Shown: piece after piece, positions 24,709-35,737 of the stretch
Layout: each line of letters begins with the position of its first letter
Numbering within the stretch: the first letter of the stretch is position 1
Origin: Candidatus Uhrbacteria bacterium
GTDB taxonomy: Bacteria; Patescibacteriota; Patescibacteriia; 2-12-FULL-60-25
Direction of reading: 5' to 3'
Length of the DNA stretch: 64,000 nucleotides
Assembly: GCA_003576745.1 (NCBI GenBank)
Contig: QEVR01000001.1
Coordinates: forward strand, 310,001-374,000
Position numbers and translations under genes: made by a program
The notes under the pieces: generated by a model
What the model was told of the DNA's origin: nothing
Seen by the model: the letters and a program-made list of their open reading frames with translations, nothing else
Databases searched by the model: none

Positions 24709-25914
24709 ATGTCCACATTCAAGTATCGCGTACGCACACAGGACGGCCAGGTGCAGGCCGGCATGGTTGAGGCGCCCGCGATGGATGCCGCGCAGGGGGC
24801 TCTTGAGGATCGCGGCTATGATATTCTTTTGTTGGAGCCGTTCCATGAAACGCTCACGCAGCGTTCCGTTTCGTTCTTCAATCGCATCAAGCCAAAAGAC
24901 ATTGTGGTGGTTGCGCGGACGCTGTCCGTGATGGTTTCCGCATCCGTTCCGCTTGTGGATGCCATAAAAAACATCGCGCGCCAAACGGAAAATCCCTCAT
25001 TAAAGGCGATTATGCTTAGTGTTGCGGGGGAGGTGGAGGCGGGCGCCCGGCTCTCGGATGCCATGGAAAAGCATCCAAAGGTATTCAGCGGGTTTTTCGT
25101 GAATATGATTCGATCCGGCGAAACATCCGGACAGCTCGAGCAGGTCCTCGAATATCTTGCCGACCAGCAGGAAAAAGACTATGACCTCACGAGCAAAATC
25201 AAGGGAGCGCTTATTTATCCTGCGTTCATTTTGAGCGCGCTCTTTATTGTAGGATTTATCATGATGGCATTCGTTGTGCCGACGCTCACGCAGATTCTGA
25301 CGGAGGCCGGGCTCGATCTTCCCATTGCCACGCGCATTCTTATTGCCGTTTCCGGCTTTTTTAATAAATTCTGGTATCTTATTCTCATCGCCCTTGCGAT
25401 CATCGCGATCGTCCTTCGCATCGCCGTACAGTCGCCCGGCGGACGTCTAACATGGGATACGCTGAAGCTGAAAATCCCCATTTTCGGCATGCTTCTGGAA
25501 CGCATTTACGTTGTCCGTTTTTGCCGTTCACTCGCTACGCTCCTACATGGAGGCGTGGATCAAGTGAGCGCGCTCGAAATCGTCGCGAATGTCGTCGGCA
25601 ACCAGGTTTGGAAACGCATGGTCTTCGAGACCATTCAGGAAGTGAATGAGGGAAACTCGATCACCACGGCATTCGAGCGCAGCAAACATGTGCCTTCCAT
25701 GATGAATCAGATGCTCGCGGTAGGAGAGGAAACAGGCAAATTACAGGAAGTGCTGAATCGCGTTGCGGCTTTCTTTAATCGCGAGGTGGACAATTTGGTG
25801 GCGAACCTTGTAACGCTCATCGAACCCGTCGTCATGGTCATGCTCGGTATCGGCGTGGGTGTCATGGTGTCGGCCATTCTTCTTCCGCTCTATCAGCTTT
25901 CATCGGCGGTGTAA
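24709..25914 (+). CDS. pilC: Type IV pilus inner-membrane platform protein PilC (GspF family)
   Basis: A 401-residue polytopic protein that links the motor to the growing pilus. Two homologous cytosolic GspF domains each precede membrane segments; the first has MSVSAGEVEAG-like ...LSVAGEVEAGARLSDAME, GFFVNMIRSGETSGQLEQVL, and the second VPSMMNQMLAVGEETGKLQEVL. Hydrophobic helices lie around residues 165-190, 215-240 and at the end (VVMVMLGIGVGVMVSAILLP). Length is normal. Separated from the pilM-B run only by a mosaic repeat. Confidence 0.95.
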   Translation: MSTFKYRVRTQDGQVQAGMVEAPAMDAAQGALEDRGYDILLLEPFHETLTQRSVSFFNRIKPKDIVVVARTLSVMVSASVPLVDAIKNIARQTENPSLKAIMLSVAGEVEAGARLSDAMEKHPKVFSGFFVNMIRSGETSGQLEQVLEYLADQQEKDYDLTSKIKGALIYPAFILSALFIVGFIMMAFVVPTLTQILTEAGLDLPIATRILIAVSGFFNKFWYLILIALAIIAIVLRIAVQSPGGRLTWDTLKLKIPIFGMLLERIYVVRFCRSLATLLHGGVDQVSALEIVANVVGNQVWKRMVFETIQEVNEGNSITTAFERSKHVPSMMNQMLAVGEETGKLQEVLNRVAAFFNREVDNLVANLVTLIEPVVMVMLGIGVGVMVSAILLPLYQLSSAV

Positions 25915-26175
25915 GGGAAGGGAGAGTGGGGAGTGGGGGAGGTTGGCCGTGGGCCATGAGCCTTGGGCCATGCGGTGAACGGGATGCGAAAAGGACGTAG
26001 TTGCGTAGAGGGGAGCACAATCTTCCCCGTAACCCGTTCCCTTTGCCCTAGGTCTGTAGGATCGTAGGTCCGTAAGACCGTAGTCTGTAAGCCATGCGCC
26101 CGTAACCCGAACCCCGTAACCAGTAACCCGTTCCCTTTACCCTTTGTTCCTAGCCTTTGCCCCGTAACCCCCTAC
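25915..26175. repeat. Intergenic mosaic repeat
   Basis: Words GGAGAGTGGGGAGTGGG, GGGCCATGCGG, GGACGTAGTTGCGTAG, hairpin core at 26010-26028, GGTCTGTAGGATCGTAGG, CCGTAACCAGTAACCC. No gene is seen. Confidence 0.87.
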
Positions 26176-26192
26176 AACCTACCCGCTCAATA

Positions 26193-26209
26193 TGCTATAC
26201 TTATCCACA
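26193..26209 (+). promoter_or_regulatory. Extended -10 promoter overlapping a perfect DnaA box
   Basis: TGCTATACT (26193-26201) is directly followed by TTATCCACA (26201-26209), sharing one T. The second word is an exact DnaA-box consensus and would cover the transcription start of the first pilin. About one such 9-mer every 130 kb per two strands is expected by chance, so the box alone is weak evidence. Confidence 0.5.
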
Positions 26210-26252
26210 GCTCTTATTCATTAAGACACTAAGACACCAATTCACGTTTCTT

Positions 26253-26705
26253 ATGCCCACAAATAAAAAAGGGTTCACCCTTATCGAGCTCCTGGTGGTC
26301 ATTGCCATCATCGGGCTTCTTGCCACGCTTGCCGTGGTTGCCTTCGGTAATGCCCGCGCCCGCGCCCGCGATGCTAAGCGCATTTCCGACATGTCCAATG
26401 TGGTAAAGGCCATGTCCTCCATGGACAATGACACCATCGCTCTTGGCGGATGCACGGTCGCAAACGCGCTTTTGACCACGTGTACGCCAACGACATATAT
26501 CAATTTCGCGCAGTTGGCTGACCCCTCGAATCCTGCGGGGAACTGCTCCGGTGCTTCAACTGCACCCTGCAAATACACCATCGCCAACCAGGCGGGATCA
26601 GGTGCTCCCACCGTCACCGATTATCGCATCTACTTCTATTTGGAACAGGGTGCCGGTTCGCTGGCAAGCGGTCTTCGCACCGCCACGCCCGCAGGCCTCC
26701 AGTAA
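26253..26705 (+). CDS. Type IV pilin
   Basis: A 150-residue prepilin. The leader MPTNKKG precedes the cleavage site [21 protein letters not shown], with the +5 Glu present. The following [20 protein letters not shown] is the amphipathic second half of the stalk. Cysteines at the C-terminal half (GGCTV, TTCTP, GNCSG, APCKY) could form two disulfides. Processing would be by the PilD encoded at 27.9 kb. It is the first of three similar pilins in tandem, with its own promoter and terminator. Start at 26253 is fixed by the leader. Confidence 0.95.
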   Translation: MPTNKKGFTLIELLVVIAIIGLLATLAVVAFGNARARARDAKRISDMSNVVKAMSSMDNDTIALGGCTVANALLTTCTPTTYINFAQLADPSNPAGNCSGASTAPCKYTIANQAGSGAPTVTDYRIYFYLEQGAGSLASGLRTATPAGLQ

Positions 26706-26718
26706 AGTATTACGCATC

Positions 26719-26744
26719 AAAACATCCCCGCACGGGGATGTTTT
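26719..26744 (+). terminator. Terminator after the first pilin
   Basis: A 12-bp perfect inverted repeat AAAACATCCCCG with CGGGGATGTTTT around a two-base loop, ending in the T-run. It isolates pilin 1 as a single transcript. Confidence 0.92.
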
Positions 26745-26764
26745 GATATACGGGAGCGAAACTG

Positions 26765-26773
26765 TGCTATGAT
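26765..26773 (+). promoter_or_regulatory. Extended -10 promoter for the second pilin
   Basis: TGCTATGAT, with 12 bases to the ATG at 26786, giving a leader of about 5 bases. It follows the terminator of pilin 1, so pilins 2 and 3 are separately transcribed. Confidence 0.65.
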
Positions 26774-26785
26774 ACACTTCATACT

Positions 26786-27241
26786 ATGAACGGTGCCCTG
26801 AAAAAAGGTTTCACCCTTATCGAGCTTCTCGTTGTCGTCGCCATTATTGGGCTTCTTGCCACGCTTGCGGTGGTACAGCTTACCAATGCGCGCGCGCAAT
26901 CCCGCGATGCCAAGAGGATTGGCGACATGGACGCCGTTACAAAAGCCTTTGCCATTGCCGAAACGGACGGGGGATCGCTCTCATGCGGAGCGGGCGTGGC
27001 GTTAAATACCTGCACCATCGTCGGCGGTTCCGGCCCGTATATTGATTTCAGCAAGCTTACGGATCCTGCATCGGGCGCGCCATTGTGCGGCGATCCAGCA
27101 ACGACGGTATGTAATTACCGTACGGCGAACAACGGGAGTTCATTCACCATCAGCAATTATAAAATTACGTTCTGGCTCGAAAAGGGGGCAGGCGGCTTGA
27201 GCGCGGGTGCTCATTTTGTAACCCAGGACGGCATTCAGTAA
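26786..27241 (+). CDS. Type IV pilin
   Basis: A 151-residue prepilin closely related to the one before it. Leader MNGALKKG, then [21 protein letters not shown] and RAQSRDAKRIGDMDAVTKAF. Cysteine pattern SLSCGAG, NTCTIV, PLCGD, TVCNY matches the first pilin, as does the ending FWLEKGAGGLSAG. The pair is a tandem duplication that has diverged. Pilins 2 and 3 are 4 bases apart and co-transcribed. Confidence 0.95.
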   Translation: MNGALKKGFTLIELLVVVAIIGLLATLAVVQLTNARAQSRDAKRIGDMDAVTKAFAIAETDGGSLSCGAGVALNTCTIVGGSGPYIDFSKLTDPASGAPLCGDPATTVCNYRTANNGSSFTISNYKITFWLEKGAGGLSAGAHFVTQDGIQ

Positions 27242-27245
27242 GGCT

Positions 27246-27695
27246 ATGCAGCGTCAGGAAAAAGGATTCACGCTCATCGAATTGCTCATTGTCGTAGCCA
27301 TTATCGGACTTTTGGCCACTATTTCCGTACTTATATTGAACGGGGCGAGAGCCAAAAGCCGCGATGCCAAGCGCGTGAGTGATGTTCAGGTGCTTCGCGC
27401 CGGATTGGAACAGCATTGGCTAGAACGGGCGTCATATCCCGTATCTTCGCCTATTTCGCTTGGCGTCGGGAACGCTATTGTCCTCACCTCGAACGGCTTT
27501 GAAGCCGCGGCCACGGGAGACGTATACCTTCCCCGCGTACCCCTCGGTCCGAAGAGCGGAGAAACATATCAGTATGAAGGCAATGCCTCGGGATATGCCA
27601 TACGGTTTACAACGGAGGGGCAAACGACATATGGCGGTTCCGGAACCTATTATGCCCATTCGAACGGTGTTGATACTGATCCGGGGTTAAAATAG
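27246..27695 (+). CDS. Type IV pilin, divergent
   Basis: A 149-residue prepilin with leader MQRQEKG and [21 protein letters not shown]. The stalk motif RAKSRDAKRVSDVQVLRAGL is shared with pilins 1 and 2, but the globular part lacks their cysteines and resembles minor GspG-type pilins (AIVLTSNGFEAAATGDVYLP, GETYQYEGNASGYAI). It may be a distinct subunit type. Ends before a mosaic repeat; no terminator was recognised. Confidence 0.94.
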   Translation: MQRQEKGFTLIELLIVVAIIGLLATISVLILNGARAKSRDAKRVSDVQVLRAGLEQHWLERASYPVSSPISLGVGNAIVLTSNGFEAAATGDVYLPRVPLGPKSGETYQYEGNASGYAIRFTTEGQTTYGGSGTYYAHSNGVDTDPGLK

Positions 27696-27699
27696 GAGA

Positions 27700-27890
27700 A
27701 TAGATTACGGAGCCAAGGGCTAGGCGAAAAGGGCAAAGGGCAAAAGGAACGGGTTTCGGGGAAGATTGTGCTCCCCCTACGCAACCACTTCCTACGCAAC
27801 TACGTACTCTTTCCCCCTACGCCCTACGCACCACGTCCTATGCACTTTCCTCATCCCGCATGCCGCATGCCGCACGGAACTAGCCACATT
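27700..27890. repeat. Intergenic mosaic repeat, reverse orientation
   Basis: GGGCTAGGCGAAAAGGG, GGGCAAAGGGCAAAAGG, inverted hairpin core at 27758-27776, CTACGCAACCACTTCC, CTACGCAACTACG, CGCATGCCGCATGCCGC. Lies before pilD. Confidence 0.87.
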
Positions 27891-27895
27891 CTTTC

Positions 27896-28666
27896 ATGTT
27901 ATTTTTGAGCGCGATCTTCCTTCTTCTCCTGGGCGCATCACTCGGGTCTTTTGCGAATATGCTCATCGTCCGCTTGAAAACGGGCGAATCCGTGGGCGGG
28001 CGTTCGCACTGCGTGTCCTGCAAAAAACCGCTGAAAGCTCTTCATTTGCTTCCGGTGATTTCGTGGTGCTATCTTCGCGGCAAATGCGCATATTGTTCCC
28101 GGAGTATTCATTGGCACTATCCGGCCGTAGAGGTACTCATGGCCGTATTCGCCCTCATCGCTTTTTTACGGCATGTTCCCGTTGCATCCCCATATCAATG
28201 GGGTGTCATAGGATTTGAAATCGCGCTGTCTTTTTGCCTCGTCGTCATCGCCGTCATGGATTTGCGCTGGAAACTGATTCCCATGGAATTCACCGTGGTA
28301 TCGGCTATGGTACTGGCGGCATGGAGAGTCCTTCTCGGCGTTCCGTGGCTGGAACTTATTATCGGAGCCATTGTCATAAGCGCGCTTCTGGCAGCCATCG
28401 TGGCGTTGTCGCGCGCGACCATGATGGGGGAGGGAGACCCCGTTCTTGGCCTTCTTATGGGTGTTGTGCTTGGTTTTCCGCAGGCGTTACTTGGTCTTTT
28501 GGCTTCGTTTATTGTTGGCGGAACTGCCGCGCTCGCCCTTCTTATGGGCGGATGCGTTGACCGGAAAACACAAGTGCCATTCGCTCCGTTTTTGGCGATC
28601 GGAACCCTGATCGCCTTATGGTGGGGCGGACCGCTTGAGGTGATATTCCGGTATGCCTTACTCTAA
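27896..28666 (+). CDS. pilD: Prepilin peptidase / N-methyltransferase PilD
   Basis: A 256-residue polytopic aspartyl protease that removes prepilin leaders and methylates the new N-terminus. The N-terminal GASLGSFANMLIVRL and the zinc-type CVSCKKPL ... CAYCSR cysteine pairs (methyltransferase loop) are present. The two catalytic aspartates are in VMDLRWKLIP and GEGDPVLG. About seven membrane segments. Length is typical. Its gene overlaps the next one by 14 bases, which ties it to the minor-pilin operon. Confidence 0.96.
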   Translation: MLFLSAIFLLLLGASLGSFANMLIVRLKTGESVGGRSHCVSCKKPLKALHLLPVISWCYLRGKCAYCSRSIHWHYPAVEVLMAVFALIAFLRHVPVASPYQWGVIGFEIALSFCLVVIAVMDLRWKLIPMEFTVVSAMVLAAWRVLLGVPWLELIIGAIVISALLAAIVALSRATMMGEGDPVLGLLMGVVLGFPQALLGLLASFIVGGTAALALLMGGCVDRKTQVPFAPFLAIGTLIALWWGGPLEVIFRYALL

Positions 28667-29372
28667 CCAGAGAGCATCAAACAAAAACATCGCGTATCGC
28701 GGAGCGTTCGGTATTCCGGGTTTTACGCTTGCGGAGCTCATGGTGAGCATCGCGATTCTTATTATTATCTCTTTGGCGGTTGCGGGAGATATTACGCGCA
28801 CGCGTTTTCAGGAAGAGCTTAATTCGTCCGCGCGGCTTTTGCTCGGGACGCTCCGCGATACGCAGGCGCAAGCGCTTGCCGTGAAAGGCGTCAAAACCTG
28901 CCTGGAGGACGGAGGTACGCGGCGTGTATGCGAAACAGGAACGGCGGGATGCGCGGCGGGGACTTGTCCGGATATCACGGCTCCATATGCCGTGGGCGTG
29001 ACCTTGAATGTAAGCGCGACAGGCGTTTCCGTATTTGCGGACGTGGACGCCGCGTTTAATGACCGCCGCGAACTCGCGAATACCCGCGAGCTGGTCCGTG
29101 CTGACGCGTTTCTTACCGGGAATACCGGCAGCAGATATGTCACCGTAAATGCCCTGCGTTCCGGCCCCGTGAATTTTTCAAGCGCCACCGTCACCTTTGA
29201 GCGGCAGAACGGCCGCATGCGCATCAATGCCTGCGATGATCCGCCCGGCGCGCCTTCCTGCGCCGGCAGTCCCGAACCAACGACGCTGGAAATCGATCTC
29301 ATCCATTCACGGACAAATCAGATAAAAACTATACGATTAAACGCCATTACGGGAAAAATCTCGCTTGAATGA
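28653..29372 (+). CDS. Minor pilin (GspH-like)
   Basis: A 239-residue pseudopilin. A long leader of about 23 residues ends in G-FTLAELMVSIAILIIISLAVA with Glu at +5. The mature part continues RTRFQEELNSSARLLLGTLRDTQAQALAV, like GspH/FimT N-terminal stalks. Four cysteines (TCLED, RVCET, GCAAGTC) cluster in the middle, and AC/SC in the C-terminal half. It overlaps pilD upstream and the next gene by 4 bases, so it is part of a tight operon. Confidence 0.9.
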   Translation: MPYSNQRASNKNIAYRGAFGIPGFTLAELMVSIAILIIISLAVAGDITRTRFQEELNSSARLLLGTLRDTQAQALAVKGVKTCLEDGGTRRVCETGTAGCAAGTCPDITAPYAVGVTLNVSATGVSVFADVDAAFNDRRELANTRELVRADAFLTGNTGSRYVTVNALRSGPVNFSSATVTFERQNGRMRINACDDPPGAPSCAGSPEPTTLEIDLIHSRTNQIKTIRLNAITGKISLE

Positions 29373-30052
29373 GTATGAAGGCCAAGCAAAGGACATCGCG
29401 GCCGAAGCGTTTGGCTCCGGCGAAGAACATTGCAGAGTGGCGTCACAGGGGTGTTCTCCGCGGGCAATCTCTTATCGAGCTTTTGATTGCCATGACGGTG
29501 ATTATCGTGGGCCTTACGGCAGCGGGCAGCTTGATATTTTCCAATATTCGTCTGCAGGAGCAGAGTACGGAACGGGTGATCGCCTCCAACTTGGCGCGCG
29601 AGGGCGTTGAACTTGCCAAGGCGGCTCGCGATTCAAACTGGCTCGCAGGACTCCCATTCGACAATGGCCTGTATGAACCGACCGAACCCGATTATACAGC
29701 GGTGCCGCGTATGGATGGCGGGGAATTTATTGATTTCGAGTTCGGACCCGATCTGTCTGTTCCGTCTCCCGCCCTACGCATGAAACGTTCTGCGGCCGCT
29801 TCCAGCACCGGACTGTTCGTTCAGGGGACGGGATCGACTGGATCGGATACGCCATATGAACGGATCATGATCCTCCAGCCTATTTGTAGCGACGGCGTTT
29901 CGCAGGTTCAAGCTTCCGACGGCCAGACATGCAATAATGTTCTTGCGGGTTCGACGAAAATAGGGATACGCGTCCTGTCCCGCGTGAGCTGGACCAGCCG
30001 CGGAATAAACCGGTCCACATACATTGTGGACGAACTTTATGACTGGCGATAA
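29369..30052 (+). CDS. Minor pilin (PilV-like), atypical cleavage site
   Basis: A 227-residue pseudopilin with an unusually long basic leader of about 32 residues. The site reads RG-QSLIELLIAMTVIIVGLTAAG; the +1 Phe is replaced by Gln but Glu at +5 is kept. The stalk NIRLQEQSTERVIASNLAREGVELAK matches the PilV/GspI type. Start at 29369 overlaps the previous stop (ATGA). Gln at +1 is unusual; whether PilD processes and methylates it is open. Confidence 0.88.
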   Translation: MSMKAKQRTSRPKRLAPAKNIAEWRHRGVLRGQSLIELLIAMTVIIVGLTAAGSLIFSNIRLQEQSTERVIASNLAREGVELAKAARDSNWLAGLPFDNGLYEPTEPDYTAVPRMDGGEFIDFEFGPDLSVPSPALRMKRSAAASSTGLFVQGTGSTGSDTPYERIMILQPICSDGVSQVQASDGQTCNNVLAGSTKIGIRVLSRVSWTSRGINRSTYIVDELYDWR

Positions 30053-30659
30053 GCATTATGCGCGCCCGTTTGGGTTCCGCGCACACGGAAGGGGTTTTAC
30101 GGTCATGGAATTGCTCGTTGTCGTTCTCATTTTCGCCCTCGGATCCCTTGCTGTTTCTGCCACGTATATTAATTTTACCCGTCTGCATCGGCGGGCGGCG
30201 AATGCCGAAGCCCTCGGGGAAGAACTGCGTTTCGTCATGGAGCTTTTGGTGCGCGCCGCGCGAAACAATACCGTGGAGTACCCGTCTCTTCCCGGAGCTC
30301 TGTCCCTTCCCCTGGAACAGCTTGATCTCAAGAACACGGCAGGAGGAACAACGTCATTCACGAAATTGCCGTCCACGGATCCGGCATGCGCAGGGCTCGG
30401 AGCCGATTGCCTCGCGCTGTCATTCGACGGTGGAGCCACATGGACGCCCGTGTCCGGGAAAAACATTCAGATCGACCGTTTCGACGTCTACGTGACGCCC
30501 AGAAAAAATCCGTTTCAGTCTGTGGGACTGTCATATGATAATGATATTCAGCCGCGCATAACCTTTGTGATCGATGCCAGACATCTCGCAAAGAGCCCCA
30601 GAGAAATACCGAGTTTAAGTCTGCAAACGACGGTGTCGAGCCGCGTGTATCTTCGCTAG
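30039..30659 (+). CDS. Minor pilin (PilW/GspJ-like)
   Basis: A 206-residue pseudopilin with leader ending RG and site G-FTVMELLVVVLIFALGSLAVS. The stalk TYINFTRLHRRAANAEALGEELRFVMELLVRAARNN resembles PilW/GspJ. The C-terminal half has strands and a Cys pair (PACAGLGADC). The ATG at 30039 is used; a TTG at 30024 is also in frame. It overlaps the previous gene by 14 bases and is followed after one base by a PilX-like gene. Confidence 0.9.
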   Translation: MTGDKHYARPFGFRAHGRGFTVMELLVVVLIFALGSLAVSATYINFTRLHRRAANAEALGEELRFVMELLVRAARNNTVEYPSLPGALSLPLEQLDLKNTAGGTTSFTKLPSTDPACAGLGADCLALSFDGGATWTPVSGKNIQIDRFDVYVTPRKNPFQSVGLSYDNDIQPRITFVIDARHLAKSPREIPSLSLQTTVSSRVYLR

Positions 30660-30660
30660 T

Positions 30661-31446
30661 ATGAAACTCCTCCGCGCCAATATTTTGCCGCTCGCTCTTG
30701 TTATCATGACTACCATTCTTTTGGGCGGCATCGGGTTGGGTATTGTGGTGTTAAACAGCTTGCGTCGCACGGCGGATGTTGATGCGTCCATGTCGGCGTA
30801 TTATGCGGCGGATGCGGGCGTGGAGCGCCAGATTTTCGAACTCCGAAAGCGAAATACCACGGTATCAGCTCTTTCGGATCTCGGGGATACATTTGACGCG
30901 AATGGCGCGGTGTGGCAGGCGAATACGGCGGCGTTTTTGCAGACGGATCAAAAAATGTACCCCGTCGTGAATCAGGGAGATTTCGAAGTAGTGGATTTGA
31001 TCGATCCGGACAATGTTGGCGCCGCCGCGGGAATTAACCAGGTGCAATGGTCCTGGAGCGGCCCTCCCGGTTGCGAGGTGGAGCTCGGTATCGGCGAGAT
31101 CGACATCGCAGGCGGAACGTTTCTTCCGACGTCTTTCCAGCTCGTTCGTGGACTATCAAGTCCGTGGACGCAGGCGCTGAATCCGCTTCAGGCGTATCGC
31201 CTCCGATTTCAGCCACGGCGATGCTCGGTAACAAATCTTCAGGTACGCGTATATTCGGGTGGATCGCAAGTGCCGTTCCCGGGCGACATTAGCGTGGGGG
31301 CGCAGGGGTCGTTCAAACAAACAACGCAGAATATTAGTGCGACCATTCCGCGGCAGGATATTTTGAGCGGCGTATTCCAGTTCGTGATTTTCAGCGAGTG
31401 CTCGCTCATTAAAGACCCGCTCGCCGGCGCGCCTGCATGTCCGTAG
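30661..31446 (+). CDS. PilX/GspK-like pilus accessory protein
   Basis: A 261-residue protein with an N-terminal membrane segment (ILPLALVIMTTILLGGIGLGIVVL) and the hallmark SAYYAADAGVERQIFEL that follows the stalk in PilX-type proteins. No canonical G-F-E prepilin site is seen, which is usual for PilX. The remaining 200 residues are beta-rich with two cysteine pairs (GCEVE, RRCSV; ECSLI, PACP). It ends the minor-pilin operon; the terminator follows 77 bases later. Confidence 0.82.
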   Translation: MKLLRANILPLALVIMTTILLGGIGLGIVVLNSLRRTADVDASMSAYYAADAGVERQIFELRKRNTTVSALSDLGDTFDANGAVWQANTAAFLQTDQKMYPVVNQGDFEVVDLIDPDNVGAAAGINQVQWSWSGPPGCEVELGIGEIDIAGGTFLPTSFQLVRGLSSPWTQALNPLQAYRLRFQPRRCSVTNLQVRVYSGGSQVPFPGDISVGAQGSFKQTTQNISATIPRQDILSGVFQFVIFSECSLIKDPLAGAPACP

Positions 31447-31522
31447 GGAAAAAGGGGAGGAGTGCGTAGCATTGCGTGACTCCTCTTCCACCCACGCCAT
31501 GATCAGGCGAACAATGAAAAGG

Positions 31523-31557
31523 AAAAGGACGGCCCTATATGGGTCGTCCTTTTTTTA
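31523..31557. terminator. Bidirectional terminator at the end of the pilus locus
   Basis: AAGGACGGCCC pairs with GGGTCGTCCTT around TATAT, one mismatch, with a run of seven T on the right and A-rich sequence on the left. It separates the convergent PilX-like gene and the lipoprotein gene. Confidence 0.92.
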
Positions 31558-31572
31558 TGAGAAGGGGAGGAT

Positions 31573-33288
31573 TCAGCCGCCTCCGGCCGCTCCGGCTGCG
31601 CCATCGGCAATGGCGTCCGTATCGGCATCTGTGCCTGTATCTGCATCCGCATCCGTATCGGCATCTGCGCCGGCTTCCGGCGGGATGTAGGTGATTTCGA
31701 TGGCACGGGTAACGCTTCGGAGCGATTCCGTGACAAAGAGCACCGGATACAGGGGGTCGGCCACGAGATCATTGAAGTTCCCGCCGCCGATGAGGATTTC
31801 CTGCGCGCTGTAGTCGCGTTCGATAATGCCGGTATTGCAGAGCGCCGGCAGAAGGGCGGCGTAGGCGGGACTCGTAAGCGCGAGCCAGTCGTCCACCGTT
31901 CCACTCGTTTCATTGTACGCGGCAATGACCGGCGGGGAGAGGATGGTCGTGCAGTTCAGGTCCGCTCGTGGATTCAGGGCAAGGAATAGAACGCCATTCG
32001 GCGCCTGCACCAGGCCCGTGAACGCCCGCGGCGTCTGGAAAAGCATGGTTTTTGCCGAACCGTCAGGCTTGATTTTCCACACCGAGCCGGACAGGTGGTC
32101 TCCGAACAGGAAGTCGCCGTCTGTCGCGAGCGTGAGCACGTTCGCGGTTCCCGGCATGAGAATGATCTGCGCGCCCGCATCGTCGCTTCCGACCACGGCA
32201 TAGCCCTGGGTGAGCATGCGCGATCCCCCGCTGATTTCCGTGAGGACGCTTTGCGTTCCCGCGGCGGGATCCACGGCAATGATCCGAACCGGATCGTGCT
32301 CGACGAGCAGGGAAGGATCGCTTGCTCCTCCCGCCGCATTCCAGGAATCCTGCGTCCATGTCCGGGACGTGCTCACGATGACGGTATTTCCGGAACCGCA
32401 GGCAATGCCTGACAGGCCGGCATACCCGGTGTCGTGATTCGTGCGCGGATATCCGGCATCGGCGTCCAGGGAGACCCGAATAAGCGTGCCTGATGCATTC
32501 GACACAAGGTATGCGCTATTGCCGCACAGCGCGCTTTTAAGGGCGAGCCCGGTGATGGTGGACACGGTTGCGCCATCGATCTCGATATTGTCTTTCCGGG
32601 CAAGGACGGTTGATGCTCCGAAGAAGCCGTCGATGTCCGCCGCCGTAAAGACGGGAACATTGCTCACGGTCTGCGTGCAGTCCGCCAAATAGAGCCTGGC
32701 GTTTTCGATGAGGTTCCCCGAGAGCGGACATTGTCCGCTTTGATCGATCGGCTCGAATACCGGAATGGTCGGCAGGGCCAGGTTCACGCTCGTGGTCGAA
32801 ATCCCTGACAGATCGAAGTCTGGGGACCCCGCTGTGTAGGAAGATGCGCATCCGGCATCCGTGGCCGCTTCCGGCGACGCGTCTGCGCCTGCATCGGCTT
32901 TGCCTGCGGCATCGCCGCCCGCAGCTCCTGCCGCGCCGTCGGCATCCGCATCCGTGCCTCCATCCGCGGGCGGGCATTTGTTTTCGCCCGACAGCGTCTG
33001 AAAAACCAGCCGGGAGCTCATGCCCTGCACATGCGCCATGCGCTGTCCGATTTCCGTCACGGAACCGGGAATCCCGGGGCCTTGGCCCCATGCGCCGGAT
33101 GCGCCTGCACTTCCGTCCGGAATTGTTCCGCCCGATCCGCCGGTAATCGACTGATCCGGTCCGGCATCGGGCGGCTGGCCTCCCGCTCCGCCCGTGACGG
33201 CGGAAGACGGACCCGCGTCATCTCCACCGCAATTCACGGCGAGAATGAGCGCAATGGCCGCAGCCAAAAGCTTATGCGTTTTGTTCAC
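31573..33288 (-). CDS. Lipoprotein with Asp/Ala/Gly low-complexity segments
   Basis: A 571-residue protein. The signal peptide ends in LAVNC, a lipobox, so it should be lipid-modified and surface-held. Low-complexity tracts follow: Gly/Pro/Asp-rich (about 25-75), Asp/Ala-rich (about 110-145) and a C-terminal DADTDADADTGTDADTD tract. Between them lies an ordered region with repeated beta units (SAYLVSNASGTLIRVSL, GDFLFGDHLSGSVWKI, GVLFLALNP) that looks like a propeller. GTG start at 33288 is supported by AGGAGG 8 bases before it. Such Asp/Ala/Gly lipoproteins are common in Myxococcota; transfer is possible but unproven. Confidence 0.85.
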   Translation of the reverse strand: MNKTHKLLAAAIALILAVNCGGDDAGPSSAVTGGAGGQPPDAGPDQSITGGSGGTIPDGSAGASGAWGQGPGIPGSVTEIGQRMAHVQGMSSRLVFQTLSGENKCPPADGGTDADADGAAGAAGGDAAGKADAGADASPEAATDAGCASSYTAGSPDFDLSGISTTSVNLALPTIPVFEPIDQSGQCPLSGNLIENARLYLADCTQTVSNVPVFTAADIDGFFGASTVLARKDNIEIDGATVSTITGLALKSALCGNSAYLVSNASGTLIRVSLDADAGYPRTNHDTGYAGLSGIACGSGNTVIVSTSRTWTQDSWNAAGGASDPSLLVEHDPVRIIAVDPAAGTQSVLTEISGGSRMLTQGYAVVGSDDAGAQIILMPGTANVLTLATDGDFLFGDHLSGSVWKIKPDGSAKTMLFQTPRAFTGLVQAPNGVLFLALNPRADLNCTTILSPPVIAAYNETSGTVDDWLALTSPAYAALLPALCNTGIIERDYSAQEILIGGGNFNDLVADPLYPVLFVTESLRSVTRAIEITYIPPEAGADADTDADADTGTDADTDAIADGAAGAAGGG

Positions 33289-33343
33289 TGATATTCCTCC
33301 TCGTGAAGGTGAAAGGTTCGCAGGCGTATAGCCTGATATGCCT

Positions 33344-33372
33344 TATATAGCAGAAAAATCATGCTTTGTCCA
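33344..33372 (-). promoter_or_regulatory. Canonical promoter for the lipoprotein gene
   Basis: Minus-strand -35 TGGACA (33367-33372), a 17-base spacer, and TGCTATATA as extended -10 (hexamer 33344-33349). It predicts a leader of about 50 bases with a good ribosome binding site, unlike the leaderless genes around. Confidence 0.75.
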
Positions 33373-33408
33373 GTCTCCTTGACGTATCGGTTCGCGATGC
33401 GCCGGTGA

Positions 33409-35735
<2,327 letters not shown>

Positions 35736-35737
35736 CC

